Below are positions 43,900 to 56,194 of a stretch of 64,000 nt of DNA, piece by piece. Within the stretch, counting starts at the first letter, position 1. Every line of letters begins with the position of its first letter. The stretch lies in contig CM039130.1 in the NCBI GenBank assembly GCA_022036555.1, positions 9,765,964-9,829,963 on the forward strand. Direction: 5' to 3'. The notes under the pieces are model-generated. The model saw nothing but the letters and a program-made list of their open reading frames with translations. It did not search any database and had not been told where the DNA came from. This stretch comes from Microstegium vimineum (lineage: Eukaryota > Streptophyta > Magnoliopsida > Poales > Poaceae). Made by a program: the position numbers and the translations under genes.

Positions 43900-46690
43900 C
43901 TAGGGGTCGACGTCCATCTTGTCAGCGGCCTCGATCGCCGCCACTAGCTCCTGGCTGCGCATTTCCGCCATGGCGTTCTCGCAGCAGTCCACCTGGCACT
44001 GGTATGCCACCTTGAAGTCGGAGGTTACTGTGATGATGTCGCACGGTCCCGGCATCTTGAGCTTGAGGTAGGTGCAGTTGGGGATGGACATGAACTTCGC
44101 GTAGCACGACCTTCCCAACACCGCGTGGTAGGTCCCACGGTAGGCCACCACCTCAAAGGTAAGGACCTCGCTCCGGAAGTTGTCCGGCTCCCGAATGTGA
44201 CGGGTAGGTCAATCTGCCCCAAGGGTACCATCTGTCTTCTGGGGACAATTCCCTGGAAGGGAGCCCCCGAGGATCGGAGCCTCTCCCTTCGCAGGCCGAG
44301 GGCCTCGAAAGCGTTGAAGTACATGATGTTGAGGCTGCTACCCCCGTCCATCAGTACCTTGGTGAAACGCACGTTCCCTATGATCGGATCCACGACGAGT
44401 GGGTAACGACCTGGGTGGGGAACGTGGCTCGGGTGATCGTCTCGCCCGAACGTGATGTCGGACTCCGACCAATCGAGGAAGGCCGGAGTTGCTGGGGCGG
44501 CGGCGAAGACTTCGCGTCGCTCCCGCTTCTGTCGGCATTTGCAGTTGTAGGCCTCCGAGCCCCCGTTGATCATGAGGCACTTGCTTACGTGGGAATAGGA
44601 GTCATCGTGACCCCCGTCCCCGTCCTGACCGTCTGGCTGCTTCCGCTCGCCCTTGTCGGGGACGACCTTGAAGTACTTGGCCATCATCTCACACTCCTAG
44701 AGTGTGTGCTTGACCGGACCATTGTGGTACGGGCATGGCTTGGTGAGCATGTCGTCGAACTTGTCCCCCTTCTTGCCGCCCTGGGGCCGGGGAGCCTTGC
44801 GGTCTGTCGCCGCAACCACGTTGTCACCGCTGCCGCGATGCAGCCTGCCCTTCCTCTTGTTCCTGTTCTGGGCACGGTTCGAGCCGCCTTCGCTGGCGGT
44901 CTCCACTTCTTTTCCCTTCCCCTTGTCGGGGTGGAAGATCGCACCGACCGCCTCCTCACCTGACGCATAGCTAGTGGCAATGTCAAGGAGTTGCTCGGTG
45001 GTGCGAGGGTTGCTGCGGCCCAGCTCGTGGACCAGCTGCTTGCAGGTGGTGCCCACAAGGAATGCCCCAACCACATCCGCGTCGGCTGCGGTCGGGAGCT
45101 TTGTGCACTGTTGGGAGAAGCGACGGATGTAGTCCCGGAGGGACTCGACGATCTTCTGCCTGCAGCTGCGGAGGTCCCAGGGGTTGCCTGGGCGGGTGTA
45201 GGTGCCTTGTAAATTACCGACAAAGGCTTGTCATAGGGAACTCCACCCGTCGATGGTGTTGGGAGGCAAATGCTCGAGCCACGTGCGAGTCGAGTCCGAA
45301 AGGTGGAGAGGCAAGTTGCGGATGATGAAATCATCATCGTCCGCGCCGCCGGCCTGACAGGCAAGGCGGTAGTCGTCGAGCCAGAGCCCGGGGTTCGTTT
45401 CCTCGGAGTACCGGACGATGTTGGTTGGTTGTCGGAACGGATGCGGGAACGGTGCACGGCGGATGCAGCGAATGAACGCCAAGGGGCCCGGCGGCTCCGG
45501 CGTAGGAGGTCGGTCCTCGTCGCTGTCGTACCAGCCCCCGTGGCAGACGTAGTAGCCTCTGCTGGCACCATCCTACTTGGAATGCTTGCGCACGTCAAGC
45601 ATGTCGCGCACGTCTCGTTTTTCGCCTACACGGGCATGCACTGTTGGACGTCGGCGTTCAGCCGATGCGGGATCCGGGTGGACCCACCCTTCGCGATCGT
45701 TGGGTGCCGGGCCGGTTGGATGGCCGGTGCTGAGCCCGCGCCTCCGCGACGCGGAGCTCTCGGCCTGTTGTGCCGCGGCTCGCTCCAGAAGGGTCCTCAG
45801 CTTGTCGTGAGCGAGCTTCCCGTCGGGAGCATCTGGGACCGGAAGGTTGCGGAGCAGCATCCTTGCTGCCGTGATGTTTTGGCTCACCCGTGTGAACTGC
45901 GGCGTACCGTGTTCGTCGTTGATGATGCGATGGTGTAATGTTTGGGCGTCCCTGCGAGCGCGAGGCTCTGCGGGGCCCCTGGCGGCTTCACGTTCGAGCT
46001 TTTCGCGCTCGAACGTCACCCTTTGCTGGGGCTCCGCGAGCTGTTGCTCCATGTCGCGGAGGTCGTGAAGCTGCTGCTACCAGGGATCCGAAGGCTGCGG
46101 ATCGGGCCATGGCTCGGGTGCTGGAGCACCCGTCTCGTGTACGGGCATGTGGACGTCGTCGCCATCGTTGTCCCCGTCGTCGATGAGGGTGGGTTCGATA
46201 GCGGCTCCAGGTGGCGGCGTGTCGCACATGAAGCACTCGCGGCCACGACCCTCGTTGTGGTCACTCGAGCCGGAGTCGAGCAGGTAATCGCTGGCATGAA
46301 GAAAACCGTAGAAGGCCTCCTTATCCCCTAGACCGTCGAAGTCCAGGGGGTCCCAGGGATCAACGCTCCCACGGCTAGAGTCGGCGCAGGAGGTGGCCTC
46401 GGAACTTGTGAGGAGGTCGGAGACGGACCGGGGGTGGTGAGACTCAAGCCCGATGTGTGTCCCTTCCGCGGGGTCAGCCTGGAACCGTGTGGCCACCATC
46501 TCCGAATAAGACGCGACGACATTCCTCATGCCGAACGGTAGTGCCTCCGGAGCGGACGCTTCGATGTGCCCGGGAGAGAGCGGCTGTCCTCCCGCGAGTT
46601 GCGCCGTCACGTTGGCGAACGAGCTGTAGAGGTTGTGCAGGGACTCCTGGGTCGGTTGGGCCGTCACGTGGCTCGAACCGTGGATAGTCG
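43900..46690 (-). pseudogene. gag and protease of Tat-like element C
   Basis: A single minus-strand frame with stops at about 46074 (TAG), 45570 (TAG), 45229 (TGA) and 44698 (TAG), plus a frameshift near 44180. The N-terminal part is acidic and disordered; a capsid-like core follows (YSEETNPGLWLDDYRLACQA, FIIRNLPLHLSDSTRTWLEH, RDYIRRFSQQCTKLP, AFLVGTTCKQLVHELG), then a basic linker and CPYHNGPVKHTL. The protease has its active site in KVLMDGGSSLNIMYF, with DGGS in place of the more common DTG/DSG, which is usual in this lineage. The C-terminal piece (FEVVAYRGTYHAVLGRSCYA) holds the protease flap/ILGR region. Stops coincide with expected Gln or Arg positions where I can judge. Confidence 0.75.
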
Positions 46691-46936
46691 ACCCGCTGGA
46701 CGGCTATCCTGTGAGCGACTTGCTCCCCGGAGGGAGGCAAGTTGAGGTGGGCCATGGATGCCGAGATGGCGTCCACGGCTACCTCAGAGGATACCGTAGG
46801 GCGATGGAGGACCAGGTTGTCCCCCTGCCCGTGGCACTGGAAGTCCAGGCTACCAAAACAAACAATGGAGCCTGGAGCAAAATCAGCGTGGCGAGAAGCC
46901 ATCCGATACTCGAAAATACGGGTGACACGCAAAGCC

Positions 46937-46953
46937 CCCTACCTGGCGCGCCA
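46937..46953 (-). other. Primer-binding site of element C
   Basis: On minus, TGGCGCGCCAGGTAGGG lies two bases inside the LTR end at 46956. The position and TGGCG start fit a tRNA primer site; I do not name the tRNA. Confidence 0.6.
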
Positions 46954-46955
46954 AC

Positions 46956-47515
46956 TATCGGTGTATAAAATGGCGGGGTCTAGACAGCCAACGAGTAAAT
47001 TTCTAAGTGTGTCACAGATCGGATGGTTACGCCCGGAGAACACAAGGTTTATACTGGTTCGGGCACGAACGCCCTACGTCCAGTTTGCTGTCGAGTCGTG
47101 TTACCGAGCGTAGGAGAGCTCGTAGGGGGGAGCTACAAGCTTTGGTGAGAGAGGGAAGCGGGTTCCCAGGTCTCGTGCGTATGTGGGAGCTCGCGTGGAT
47201 GCGAGTATGAGTGTGTGTGAATGAGTTCAGAGAGAGTCGAGAGAGAGAGATTGACGGTCCATTCTCCCCCTTTATACGTAGGGAGAGATGGAGGACTACA
47301 ATAGAGAGAGGGAGGAAACGTGGGCCTGGTGTAGGCTGTTGATTTGGAGGACACTCCAGGCTTCTGTTCCCCTTCCTTCCCGGGGAAGGCTTCGCTTGTT
47401 AGCACGCTCCTGGTCCTGTTTGTCCTTGATGCAACTGTAGCCATGCGCCTTGTACTTGGTGGCGCTCCTGTTGCCATTTGTGGGCATGGGTGGAGGTTGG
47501 CAGAACAGGGCTCGG
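46956..47515 (-). repeat. 5' LTR of element C, proximal part
   Basis: Contains the TTTATACTGGTTCGGGCACG-type sequence found in grass Tat-lineage LTRs. It is interrupted at 47515 by element D; CTCGG at 47511-47515 is the target duplication. The terminal dinucleotide on this side is TA where the other copy has TG. Confidence 0.75.
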
Positions 47516-48736
47516 TGTTGATATTTGTTAACACAAACAGAGAAATCACTAGGAAGTAATCCGCAAGTGCACAGATACCGGTGAGCACTTCACCCGGGAG
47601 ATTATCTAGAGTATCGTATTTATTTATCCACAGGGAGAAAGGGTGCATCTGACTAACCAAATCTACTCTATTAACCCTTAGGCTACAAACAAGGTGATTT
47701 TGATATGAGCGATTAGAGAAGACCGCGACTGTAGTCTCGTTCTAGTCTATATAAGATATGATCTATTATTCTATTGGGGAGAACCGTCATGAAAAGAGAC
47801 ACCTTAGAGGATGCTTAACACACGACCTATAAACCCTGCGAGCCCTTCTAACGGGATTGTGGGTTCCAAAGGTATCTACGGAATTATCACTTTCCGAGCT
47901 ACTACCACAAATCCGGCTAGATAGGGGGTATCTATGAGGATCCCAACCCAAACACCACGTTTACGCTAAAGACGATTACCCTACTCTCAATGCAAAGAGA
48001 ATAAAGTAAACTCACAGACCAAAGAATAATAAACAGGGAACTTACTAGAATTAGAAGTCGAATTACCGAAGAAATCCTAGGAGCAAGCCTCGGGTTAGGA
48101 GTCTTGATCCCGTCGATTCAAACTGGAGAGGAGACACCGACAGGCCGGGCTTCCTCCAATCCATACCTCCACTCTAACTCTCTCAATCTAGAAGAGTAAA
48201 CTCTAATCTCACATCTTGAATGCTAAGCCCTAGAGAATAGATCCATAAGGGATCCTCTTTAGCGAATCCTCTTTGGAAAATATGTAAATGAATAATGGAT
48301 TGCCTTTAGCCAGGGGGCAGGGGTCCTCCTTATATAGCCCCCTCAAATGAGCGTCAACCGTCGGATCAAACCGACCTTAATTGTATGGTTTAGATTGATC
48401 CTCAAAGGCGGTGGAGCATGATCCGCGAAACTCATGCTGATTGGTTGCATGGCCAGGGCGGGCGCCCTACCTGTGGGCCCGTTCACCTTCTCGTTTCTTC
48501 CGCGCCTTCTGGGACCCTCTAGAGTATAGAAAATCCTACGGTTGATAATTATCTCTATGTAAACATGACATGTGGGCCTTTCCTCCATATTTCCTGGTAA
48601 CCCCCTGTAGAAACAGACATTCACCAAAACTTGTGGAATTCTATTAGTATAAACCCTAATTCTAGCTATTGGTTTCATTTAGATCCTTTTCCTTGTTTAG
48701 TTGACGGTTAAAATTGATACTTAAGGACCGTCAACA
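47516..48736 (-). repeat. 3' LTR of element D
   Basis: TG...CA bounded. On minus it starts TGTTGACGGTCC and ends AACAAATATCAACA. Contains CCTTATATAG near 48331-48340, whose complement (CTATATAAGG) is a good TATA box for minus-strand transcription. Confidence 0.88.
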
Positions 48737-48753
48737 ACTCCCCCAAGCTTACC

Positions 48754-51700
48754 TTTTGCTTGTCCCTGAGCAAAGATGAACTCAAAGATGGATCATGAGT
48801 TGCTGCAATGCTTTCACGCCTTAAAGGTACACATGCGTTCAACCAAGAATTCTCCTCTGGATTAGAGTAAACCATTTTGACTTTCAAAATTACCCATATT
48901 ACCTTTAACCATGGGGCTTATAGCCATCACTTGGGTCTTGAGCAATTGAAAAGTAGAATGATTAAGCCAAGCACTATATCTCAAGCTCTTCACTTTACCT
49001 TTATCCTGGAGTTTTGCAAAGTTTTCGAAATAAAACTCAAAGTTTCTTTTGTATGACCCTCTCAAGTCTCTCAATATGTGGTATTTTTGGATCCTCACCA
49101 AGGCAACAATGGTGTTATGCCTTCTCTCAGAATATTATTTGGAACAGGCAAAGTAACAATGTGCCTTCTCTCTCTTACCCTATAACTAATAGGAAATATA
49201 TGGAGTTCATAGGTGGGGAGGAACAACGCATACATACTTGCAAAGCATATATTGTAAAGTCAAACAATGGATCCAGAGAAACAGGTCATACAATCAAATC
49301 AAGATGTGCATGTGTATGGGATATATGGTGGATGTATGAGGGTGGATATGTGGTGGATATAATGGTGTATGGTGGATATCTAATTCTACTCTGCTCCTTG
49401 AATACAAATATACATGCTTCTCTCTTTTGGAACTTGGAACTTTTGAGAGAACTTGGGCTTACTTGCTTTTTTTAGAGAGGCGGACATCTAAGTACCCATT
49501 GTTTTGATAGGACATTTGTCCATGTTTTACTCTCTTTATATTTTATATATATTTTTTTTCACAACCCCAAGTCTCTTTCACTTGTGAGAGATGATAACAA
49601 GGAAATCTTTGGAGCAGTTACATATGTGGTAATGGAATATATGGATAGGTGGAGAACTGGGATATTTTTGGTTGCTTACTCCCAAGGTAGGAATAGAGCA
49701 TTTTTCTAGTGGATCTGGATGACATATATGTGGATGCGTACTTTCAGGATAGAAGTAGCATATATGTGGATGTGTACTTCCAGGATAGAAGTAGCATATA
49801 TGTGTGGAGTGTACGTGATCTTGATTTTAAAAGCATGACAAGTCTCTAAGGGTCAACAAAGTTTGACAAAATTCAATGCAAATACAAGCAGTAAATATGA
49901 TAGTGACTGTTTTCCTAATCTACTAGGCATGTATATATGGTTGTGGTAGGAATTCAAGCTCTCGTCATACAGAAACTTATCATGTAATATTTTCAATTTT
50001 CAATTTTCAAAAGATAAATCCTCCAGAACTCTAGTTTTGCTAGGACAAGATAAATAGCAACTCAACTTTATCATATCATACCTATCAACTACCTAGACTT
50101 AGCTCAAGCATTCGCAATCCACAAGTCTCAGGTTCAGAGTAAATCTTATGTCAAAACAATTATATCTAAAACTCGGGAGAATTCAAGGCTGAAAACTAGG
50201 TACTTGAAGGGAATTACGGCAGAACAACTATTCATCATTTCCAAGACAAAATTATTGTTCATGGCTATAGATATATCTATCTTTATTTAGGACTCTTAAG
50301 ACTTGACAGACATGGACCTTCATGTGCCCATATGTTTTTAGCAGTTTTAGATTTTCTTATGATACTATGGTGAACCTTCATGTGTTCACATATTTTTGAT
50401 ATTTTTATGACTATAAGATAGACTCGATAATCGCATAGATATACTTACCTGATAACTGGGGGATTCCCTCCCCCAAGCTGGATGTTTGCTATAGTTGCTT
50501 TAAATGATCTTTAGAAGTAGCCTCCTGGTTGGGCTCACTCCTCTTTGGTGCTTTCAATCCTGCATGGTTATACTCTGACAAGAACAAACAAAACTCGAGG
50601 CTCCATTATGACAATGGGTTAGCGGTTAGCCAAAAGAGTAATTGGATATTCTTATGAGCTAATTTAAACTTTAATATGTTCTAGCAAGAATTGAATATGT
50701 CATCTCTTTTTTAGAATTTTCTATTTTATGATGCAAGTGAAAAATAAAAAATTATTTTTGTGCCACCACAGTAAATTCCCTTATGGTAATACCATAAGTT
50801 CTCTCACATGGGGCTTAAAGATTTTCTTTTTGCAATGCAGAAATGTAGATATGTCATGGTAAAGATAATTATGTAATGGAGGGTATGAGAATAAGAATAA
50901 TGCTAGGAATATCTATAAGTGATATGCTAATTAATGCAATTAAGTATCTTAATAGATTGGCGCTAAGGATTTGTTTAAGTTTATGAAGGTGATTATGTAA
51001 TTTCGAGTGTGTAAGCTAAACTAATGCAGTGTGAAAATTAAATATGCAAATAACTTACCGAGTTTACCTTTCGGCCGAGGTTCGGAGATTTAGGTTCGTC
51101 GATCCGGACATCTCTTCTGGTTAAAATATCTTCAGGACTGTTATCCAATCCTAATGAGGACTTGGATGTTTTTTCACCTTGTGTTAATGTTTTGATGAAG
51201 TCTCTTCTTCCACCCTTTCTTAGTCTGAGGTTTCACTTCCTGTGATTCACTGTTTTGAGGTTCTATCTCTTCTTTGCTCTCTGTAGCTTGTGATACATCC
51301 TCCATTGGTGGTACAACTTTCTTACTCAGGAGATCTTTATTATTGGATTGGTCTTCATATCTTGACTTTCTCTTGGATAACCTGTCCATCCATCCTTGGT
51401 GGCTTGTTTCATTTGGCATTGAGAGCGATGCTTCTTTGTCTCCTCATAAGTGGTGTGACTATTGAAGTAGCAATATGTCATCTCTTCAGGAAATTGGAAG
51501 TAGTCCTCTTTAGATGTGAAGATGATTGTGTTGGTGGTGTTGAGGTGAATAAGGTGGACTCCATCTTTATATCCCATGAAACCATGAAGTTGGCGGGAAC
51601 ATAGTGATCTTTGATTATGATGTGCTTTGCTATTCCTTCCGGAAATCAGAATGATCGATCTGCTAGCTGAAGCTGTACATATGTCTGGTATAGTGGTCTA

Positions 51701-52080
51701 CCGTCATATAAATGTTGATAGGCTACCACAGACAATGTGTTGCCACTTGATCCAATGTTGCAGAATGCCTTATGGGATGTACTTTCCTTGATCTTGCAAT
51801 CAATGGTAGGTACTCCTGGATCATCTAGCTTAGCGAGGTATTTGATAGATGGAGTTGGCCATACCCTAAATCAAATAGTGTTGATCATCTGGGTCTTCTC
51901 TTGGTTGTTGAGCTTTACTCTTCCTCCTTCTATTGTAATGTTCTACTTCTTTGTAGCAACATTTGTGTCCTCGTAGATGTAGGCCTCTAAGGATGAGTAG
52001 GGGCCTTGAGTGTATATTTCTTGGAAGTGAACCTCTCCTTCTCATCCTTGATTAGGAAACAGATCTTGGCGCTATCCGTG
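48754..52080. other. Interior of element D without recognisable coding sequence
   Basis: AT-rich DNA with many short frames. TATGTGGATG..TACTTYCAGGATAGAAGTAGC recurs near 49730-49800, a small tandem repeat. A minus-strand 81-codon frame at 51174-51419 is Lys/Glu/Gln-rich and may be a gag-linker relic. Polymerase domains are absent. Confidence 0.5.
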
Positions 52081-52390
52081 TAGATGATGGTATTAGCTGT
52101 TCTTAAGAATGGGTGCCCAAGATAATGAGGGATTTCTCATCTCTGTCTGTTTCTCCAATCACAAGGTTTACTGGTACAAATGAGTGCCCAACTCGTATGC
52201 TGATATATTAAGGAATTGCCTTGGGGTAACATAGTGTCTGATCTGCTAACTTGGCATGATGTTGACCCTTGCTCCAAAGTCACAGACAACTTCTTCAAGG
52301 GTGTAAGCTCTAATGGAGATTGGGATGATAGGTCTTGCATCTCCTATCTCCATTGGTGGGGTGTCATCCACCCATGCTCTTGATGGCATG
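52080..52390 (-). pseudogene. Decayed protease region of element D
   Basis: Minus-strand pieces in mixed frames resemble Athila-type protease: PISIRAYTLEEVVCDFGARVNIM (active-site DFGA in place of DLGA), a YELGTH stretch, then EMRNPSLSWAPILKNS, equivalent to the PLILGRPFL region. Several stops and frame changes are present. Confidence 0.5.
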
Positions 52391-53782
52391 GTGAAGAAGT
52401 GTCCTGCTCAAATAAACAAGGCAGAGATCAAGTGCATGGGCTCTGTTGGTGGGAAAACACCAACATAACCAAAGTTTTATTCATTCTTCTCTAGCCTAAA
52501 CACATCAAGCAAAATTGAGTATTTTGTTTTAACCATAACATGGGTGATAAGATCAAAAGATAAGTATGAATGTAGCACTTCAACAACACTTAGCAAATTA
52601 AATCGCTTAAGCACATGGAAGGATTTGTTTAATGTAAATTTTATATGATTGAGATTATTATCTTCCAAAGTTGGATGTGCAACATTTCAGCCCATATGGT
52701 TAAATTTGTGAGAACAAGAATGTGGTACTAGGAACAAACTTTAAAGAACTAACATGTTAAGATAATCAGGTTGGATCAAGTAAAGTTGCAGCTCAAACAT
52801 GTTTAGATCTTTATTTATGTGAATACCAGAATCAAAGAAAAGTTTTTAGAGTGATGCTTACTTACCTTTAATTTTGAAGAATGATGACCCTATAACACCT
52901 CATGGAAGCTTCCTTTGATCGGCTGGTTGAGCATTAATAGCTTGTCTCCTTTGTTCCACTCCTCATCCTTGTTCCTCTGATCTTGTTGGTCTTTTTATTG
53001 CCTTGTCTTGAAGTTTGTTCACCTCTCTCTTGTGAAGGTTGTTGAAATTCATGTGTCTCTCTTAATATCCAATGTGAGTTCATCTCGGGACTTACCAATT
53101 TGATATTGAAAGTTTTCCTGTAGGGTTAGTCCAACAAAATATCCAATATCTACTCTAGTATACTATCAGTTCAAAAATCAACCTAGACACCATGTCTAAT
53201 TTGACTTAGGAAGACATTTTAACCTAAGCACCACGCTTAACCTTAAAAGCCTTTTGAAGTAATATCCAAATACCTTTGATTAAGCACCATGCATAATTTA
53301 AAAGGTATATGAAAATTCTTCAAAACCTAAACATATACTATAGCAAACAAAGGTAGCATGAAAGTATTATGGAGATTTATTCACATGAAGATGAAAGAGT
53401 ATGATGATTTTTTTAGTAGTTGAGCATGCCTTAAAGGTAGGTACAATTAAGATGATGTAGCAACATGGCAAAAGATGTTTGTATGATGGGTTATCCCCAA
53501 GCTTGAATTTTTTGCAAAAATCAAGATTGGATGAATGAAATTCAATGTTGCATAATAATTGGTTGGACATACCTTATGCTTGTCATTCCTTCATTTTTTC
53601 TGCTCTATACCTAGAAAGGTTAGTGACAAAAATACCCGAAGGAATATAATCATATATTTCTATGCTTGCTTCACAAAGGTAAGCAACAAAAATGTTAGCG
53701 ACATGGTTTCCCTACTATTGCCTATCTCAAGATTTAGACAACGAGATCTACAACATTTTATGATAAACATATGTATCAGCAA

Positions 53783-54178
53783 CTACCCTTTTAAAGTATT
53801 TGTAAAATAAAGAGTGAGGGTGTTGAAGATGTCATAAATGGTAATGATAAAGAGACCAATAGGTATGGGAGATGTCTCATATGAGCATGGATTTAAAGAG
53901 ATAGTTATGGAATGGATTCCATGCTCATTGATATCATCTTCCTCTCCAATCTCTATGGTTGATTCTTCATGTAAGTTCAAAATTCCACTTGGATTGGTAA
54001 CTCTCAAATTGGTCTTGTTTGGGGCCTCCTCTGTACTTGGATAAATTATATTTTCAAATGGAGTTAAAACTAAACCAAGACTAGAGAAAGATTTCTCCCA
54101 AACCATGGCTATACAAGCAGGGCGAAGCTCATAGCCATTCGTAAGAATAAGGTGTGAAGATGGTGGAGTCTCCAACAA
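53783..54178 (-). pseudogene. gag start relic of element D
   Basis: The first open frame after the primer-binding site (131 codons). It includes TNGYELRPACIAMV, like the YELRP-x-x-IAMV block near the start of Athila-type gag in grasses, but the expected capsid core is missing and the rest is acidic (HEESTIEIGEEDDINEHG). The internal deletion that made the element non-autonomous seems to fall here. Confidence 0.45.
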
Positions 54179-54313
54179 GTCGCCCTTTGGAGTAGAGTAT
54201 GTGGTAAGAAGAAAATGGTAACAAATAAAGAAATTTGAAAAACATAAGAAAAGATAAAAGTATAGTACAGGATAATAGCAAGATTCGAGGTTATCTCAGC
54301 AAACCGTCTTTCT

Positions 54314-54330
54314 CCTCGGCAACGGCGCCA
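54314..54330 (-). other. Primer-binding site of element D (tRNA-Asp type)
   Basis: TGGCGCCGTTGCCGAGG on minus, eight bases inside the 5' LTR. The canonical Athila form is TGGCGCCGTTGCCGGGG, so one base differs. Confidence 0.75.
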
Positions 54331-54338
54331 AAAATGCT

Positions 54339-55560
54339 TGTTGATATTTGTTAACGCAAACAGAGAAATCACTAGGAAGTAATTCGCAAGCGCACGGATA
54401 CCGGTGAGCACTTTGCCCGGGAGATTATCTAGTGTATCGTATTTATTTATCCACAGGGAGAAAGGGTGCATCTGACTAACCAAATCTACGCTATTAACCC
54501 TTAGGCTACAAACAAGGCGATTTTGATATGAGCGATTAGAGAAGACCGCGACTGTAGTCTCGTTCTAGTCTATATAAGATATGATCTATTATTCTATTGG
54601 GGAGAACCATCATGAAAATAGAAACCTCAGAGGATGCTTAACACGCGGCCTATAAACCCTACGAGCCCTTCTAACGGGATTGTGGGTTCCAAAGGTATCT
54701 ACGGAATTGTCACTTTCCGAGCTACTACCACAAATCCGGCTAGATAGGGGGTATCTATGAGGATCCCAACCCAAACACCATGTTTACGCTAAAGATGATT
54801 ACCCTACTCTCAATGCAAAGAGAATAAAGTAAACTCACAGACCAAAGAATAATAAACAGGGAACTTACTAGAATTAGAAGTCGAATTACCGAAGAAATCC
54901 TAGGAGCAAGCCTCGGGTTAGGAGTCTTGATCCCGTCGATTCAAACTGGAGAGGAGACACCGACAGGCCGGGCTTCCTCCAATCCATACCTCCACTCTAA
55001 CTCTCTCAATCTAGAAGAGTAAACTCTAATCTCACATATTGAATGCTAAGCCCTAGAGAATAGATCCATAAGGGATCCTCTTTAGCGAATCCTCTTTGGA
55101 AAATATGTAAATGAATAATGGATTGCCTTTAGCCAGGGGGCAGGGGTCCTCCTTATATAGCCCCCTCAAATGAACGTCGACCGTCGGATCAAACTGACCT
55201 TAATTGTATGGTTTAGATTGATCCTCAAAGGAAGTGGAGCATGATCCGCGAAACTCATGCTGATTGGTTGCATGGCCAGGGCGGGCGCCCTACCTGTGGG
55301 CCCGTTCACCTTCTCGTTTCTTCCCACGCCTTCTAGAACCCTCTAGAGTATAGAAAATCCTACGGTTGATAATTATCTCTATGTAAACATGACATGTGGG
55401 CCTTTCCTCCATATTTCCTGGTAACCCCTTGTAGAAACAGACATTCACCAAAACTTGTGGAATTCTATTAGTATAAACCCTAATTCTAGCTATTGGTTTC
55501 ATTTAGATCCTTTTCCTTGTTTAGTTGACGGTTAAAATTGATACTTAAGGATCGTCAACA
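54339..55560 (-). repeat. 5' LTR of element D
   Basis: About 97-98% identical by eye to 47516-48736. On minus it begins TGTTGACGATCC. The TATA-like CTATATAAGG is kept (complement of about 55153-55162). Confidence 0.88.
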
Positions 55561-55565
55561 CTCGG

Positions 55566-56194
55566 TACCCCTGCGTTCCGTCATACAGGGACGAGTACGC
55601 CTCAATTCCTGTTTGGCTGTCCGTCAGAGGGATGGTGAATGTCACTCGGTGGTACTAGAGCTTGTACCGCAAGGGTTCTACAGGGGCAGGCATGGCGATC
55701 CAAGTCTTTAACCCCCATCCCCAAGGACGAGTCTGGACTGTGGACCTTTTGACTACGGGCTAAAATGCACCATGGATTGGGGAAGCCTCAGAGGGCAAGC
55801 GACGTCACGGATGACATTTCCCGCCCTCGGACGAGGCGGAATAGCCCCCGAGGGCAGACGGCATCACAGATGACGTCATCCCAGCTCGAACGAGGCGGAT
55901 GGTCCTCTGAGGGGGTGTTGTTGCCTTAGCCAGTTTTGGGGCAGGCTTTGCCCTGGCTCGGGCGAGGAGGAGAGGCCCCCGAGGGCCGATGGCTTCACGG
56001 ACGACGTCACCCAAGCTCGGACCGGGCGGAAGGTCCTCCGAGGAGGTGTTACTGCCTTAGCCGGTTTGGCTAAGGCGATGTGTCCCCGGGAGTGATGTCA
56101 TCATCCTGGCTCGGGCGAGTCGAAGGGGCTCCCGGGGATGATTTTGTCTTCGCGAAGTATGAAGTTGGGGTACCCTATTCTCAGGTATCCGACA
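55566..56194 (-). repeat. 5' LTR of element C, distal part, with ACGT-core tandem repeats
   Basis: Completes the LTR begun at 46956 (about 1189 bp in all). It carries two to three diverged units of about 129 bp (from about 55851 and 55980, with a partial one at 55795) with CGAGGGC.GA.GGC, a GACGTCA core and GCCTTAGCC..TTTGG. TGACGTCA is at 55871-55878. Confidence 0.75.

Larger units (their letters stand above)
47516..55560 (-). mobile_element. Insertion D: non-autonomous Athila-like Ty3/gypsy element in the LTR of C
   Basis: 8045 bp with LTRs of 1221 bp (47516-48736) and 1222 bp (54339-55560) and a perfect CTCGG duplication (47511-47515, 55561-55565). On minus a primer site TGGCGCCGTTGCCGAGG (54330-54314) complements the tRNA-Asp 3' end as in Athila elements, and a polypurine tract GGTAAGCTTGGGGGAGT (48753-48737) precedes the 3' LTR. 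The 5.6-kb interior has only relics of gag and protease and no RT, RNase H or integrase. By eye the LTRs differ at about 30 sites (about 2.5%), mostly transitions, so the insertion is young. Confidence 0.88.
42497..56194 (-). mobile_element. Insertion C: non-autonomous Tat-like Ty3/gypsy element inside copia pol
   Basis: Runs from TGTCGGTGTC to GGTATCCGACA with target duplication AAGCC (42492-42496, 56195-56199). On minus: 5' LTR (56194-46956, split by element D), primer-binding site TGGCGCGCCAGGTAGGG (46953-46937), gag and protease (about 46690-43900), a spacer, an ORF in antisense orientation (42554-43332), and only the last 57 bp of the 3' LTR (42553-42497). No reverse transcriptase, RNase H or integrase is present, so it would have depended on enzymes from a relative. 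Antisense extra ORFs near the 3' LTR are known from the Tat/Grande/Retand lineage. Confidence 0.8.

Noticed and set aside
45270..45938. Plus-strand frames of up to 222 codons opposite gag of element C, and the minus frame at 44684-45598
   Set aside because: Shadows of the recognisable gag frame in other frames.
49014..49475. Plus-strand frame of 153 codons in element D
   Set aside because: No motif, AT-rich repeats, and opposite to the element's direction.
53200..53350. Repeated TAAGCACCATGC-type words considered as a regulatory array
   Set aside because: Only two or three loose copies within the interior of element D; could be chance or old tandem repeat.
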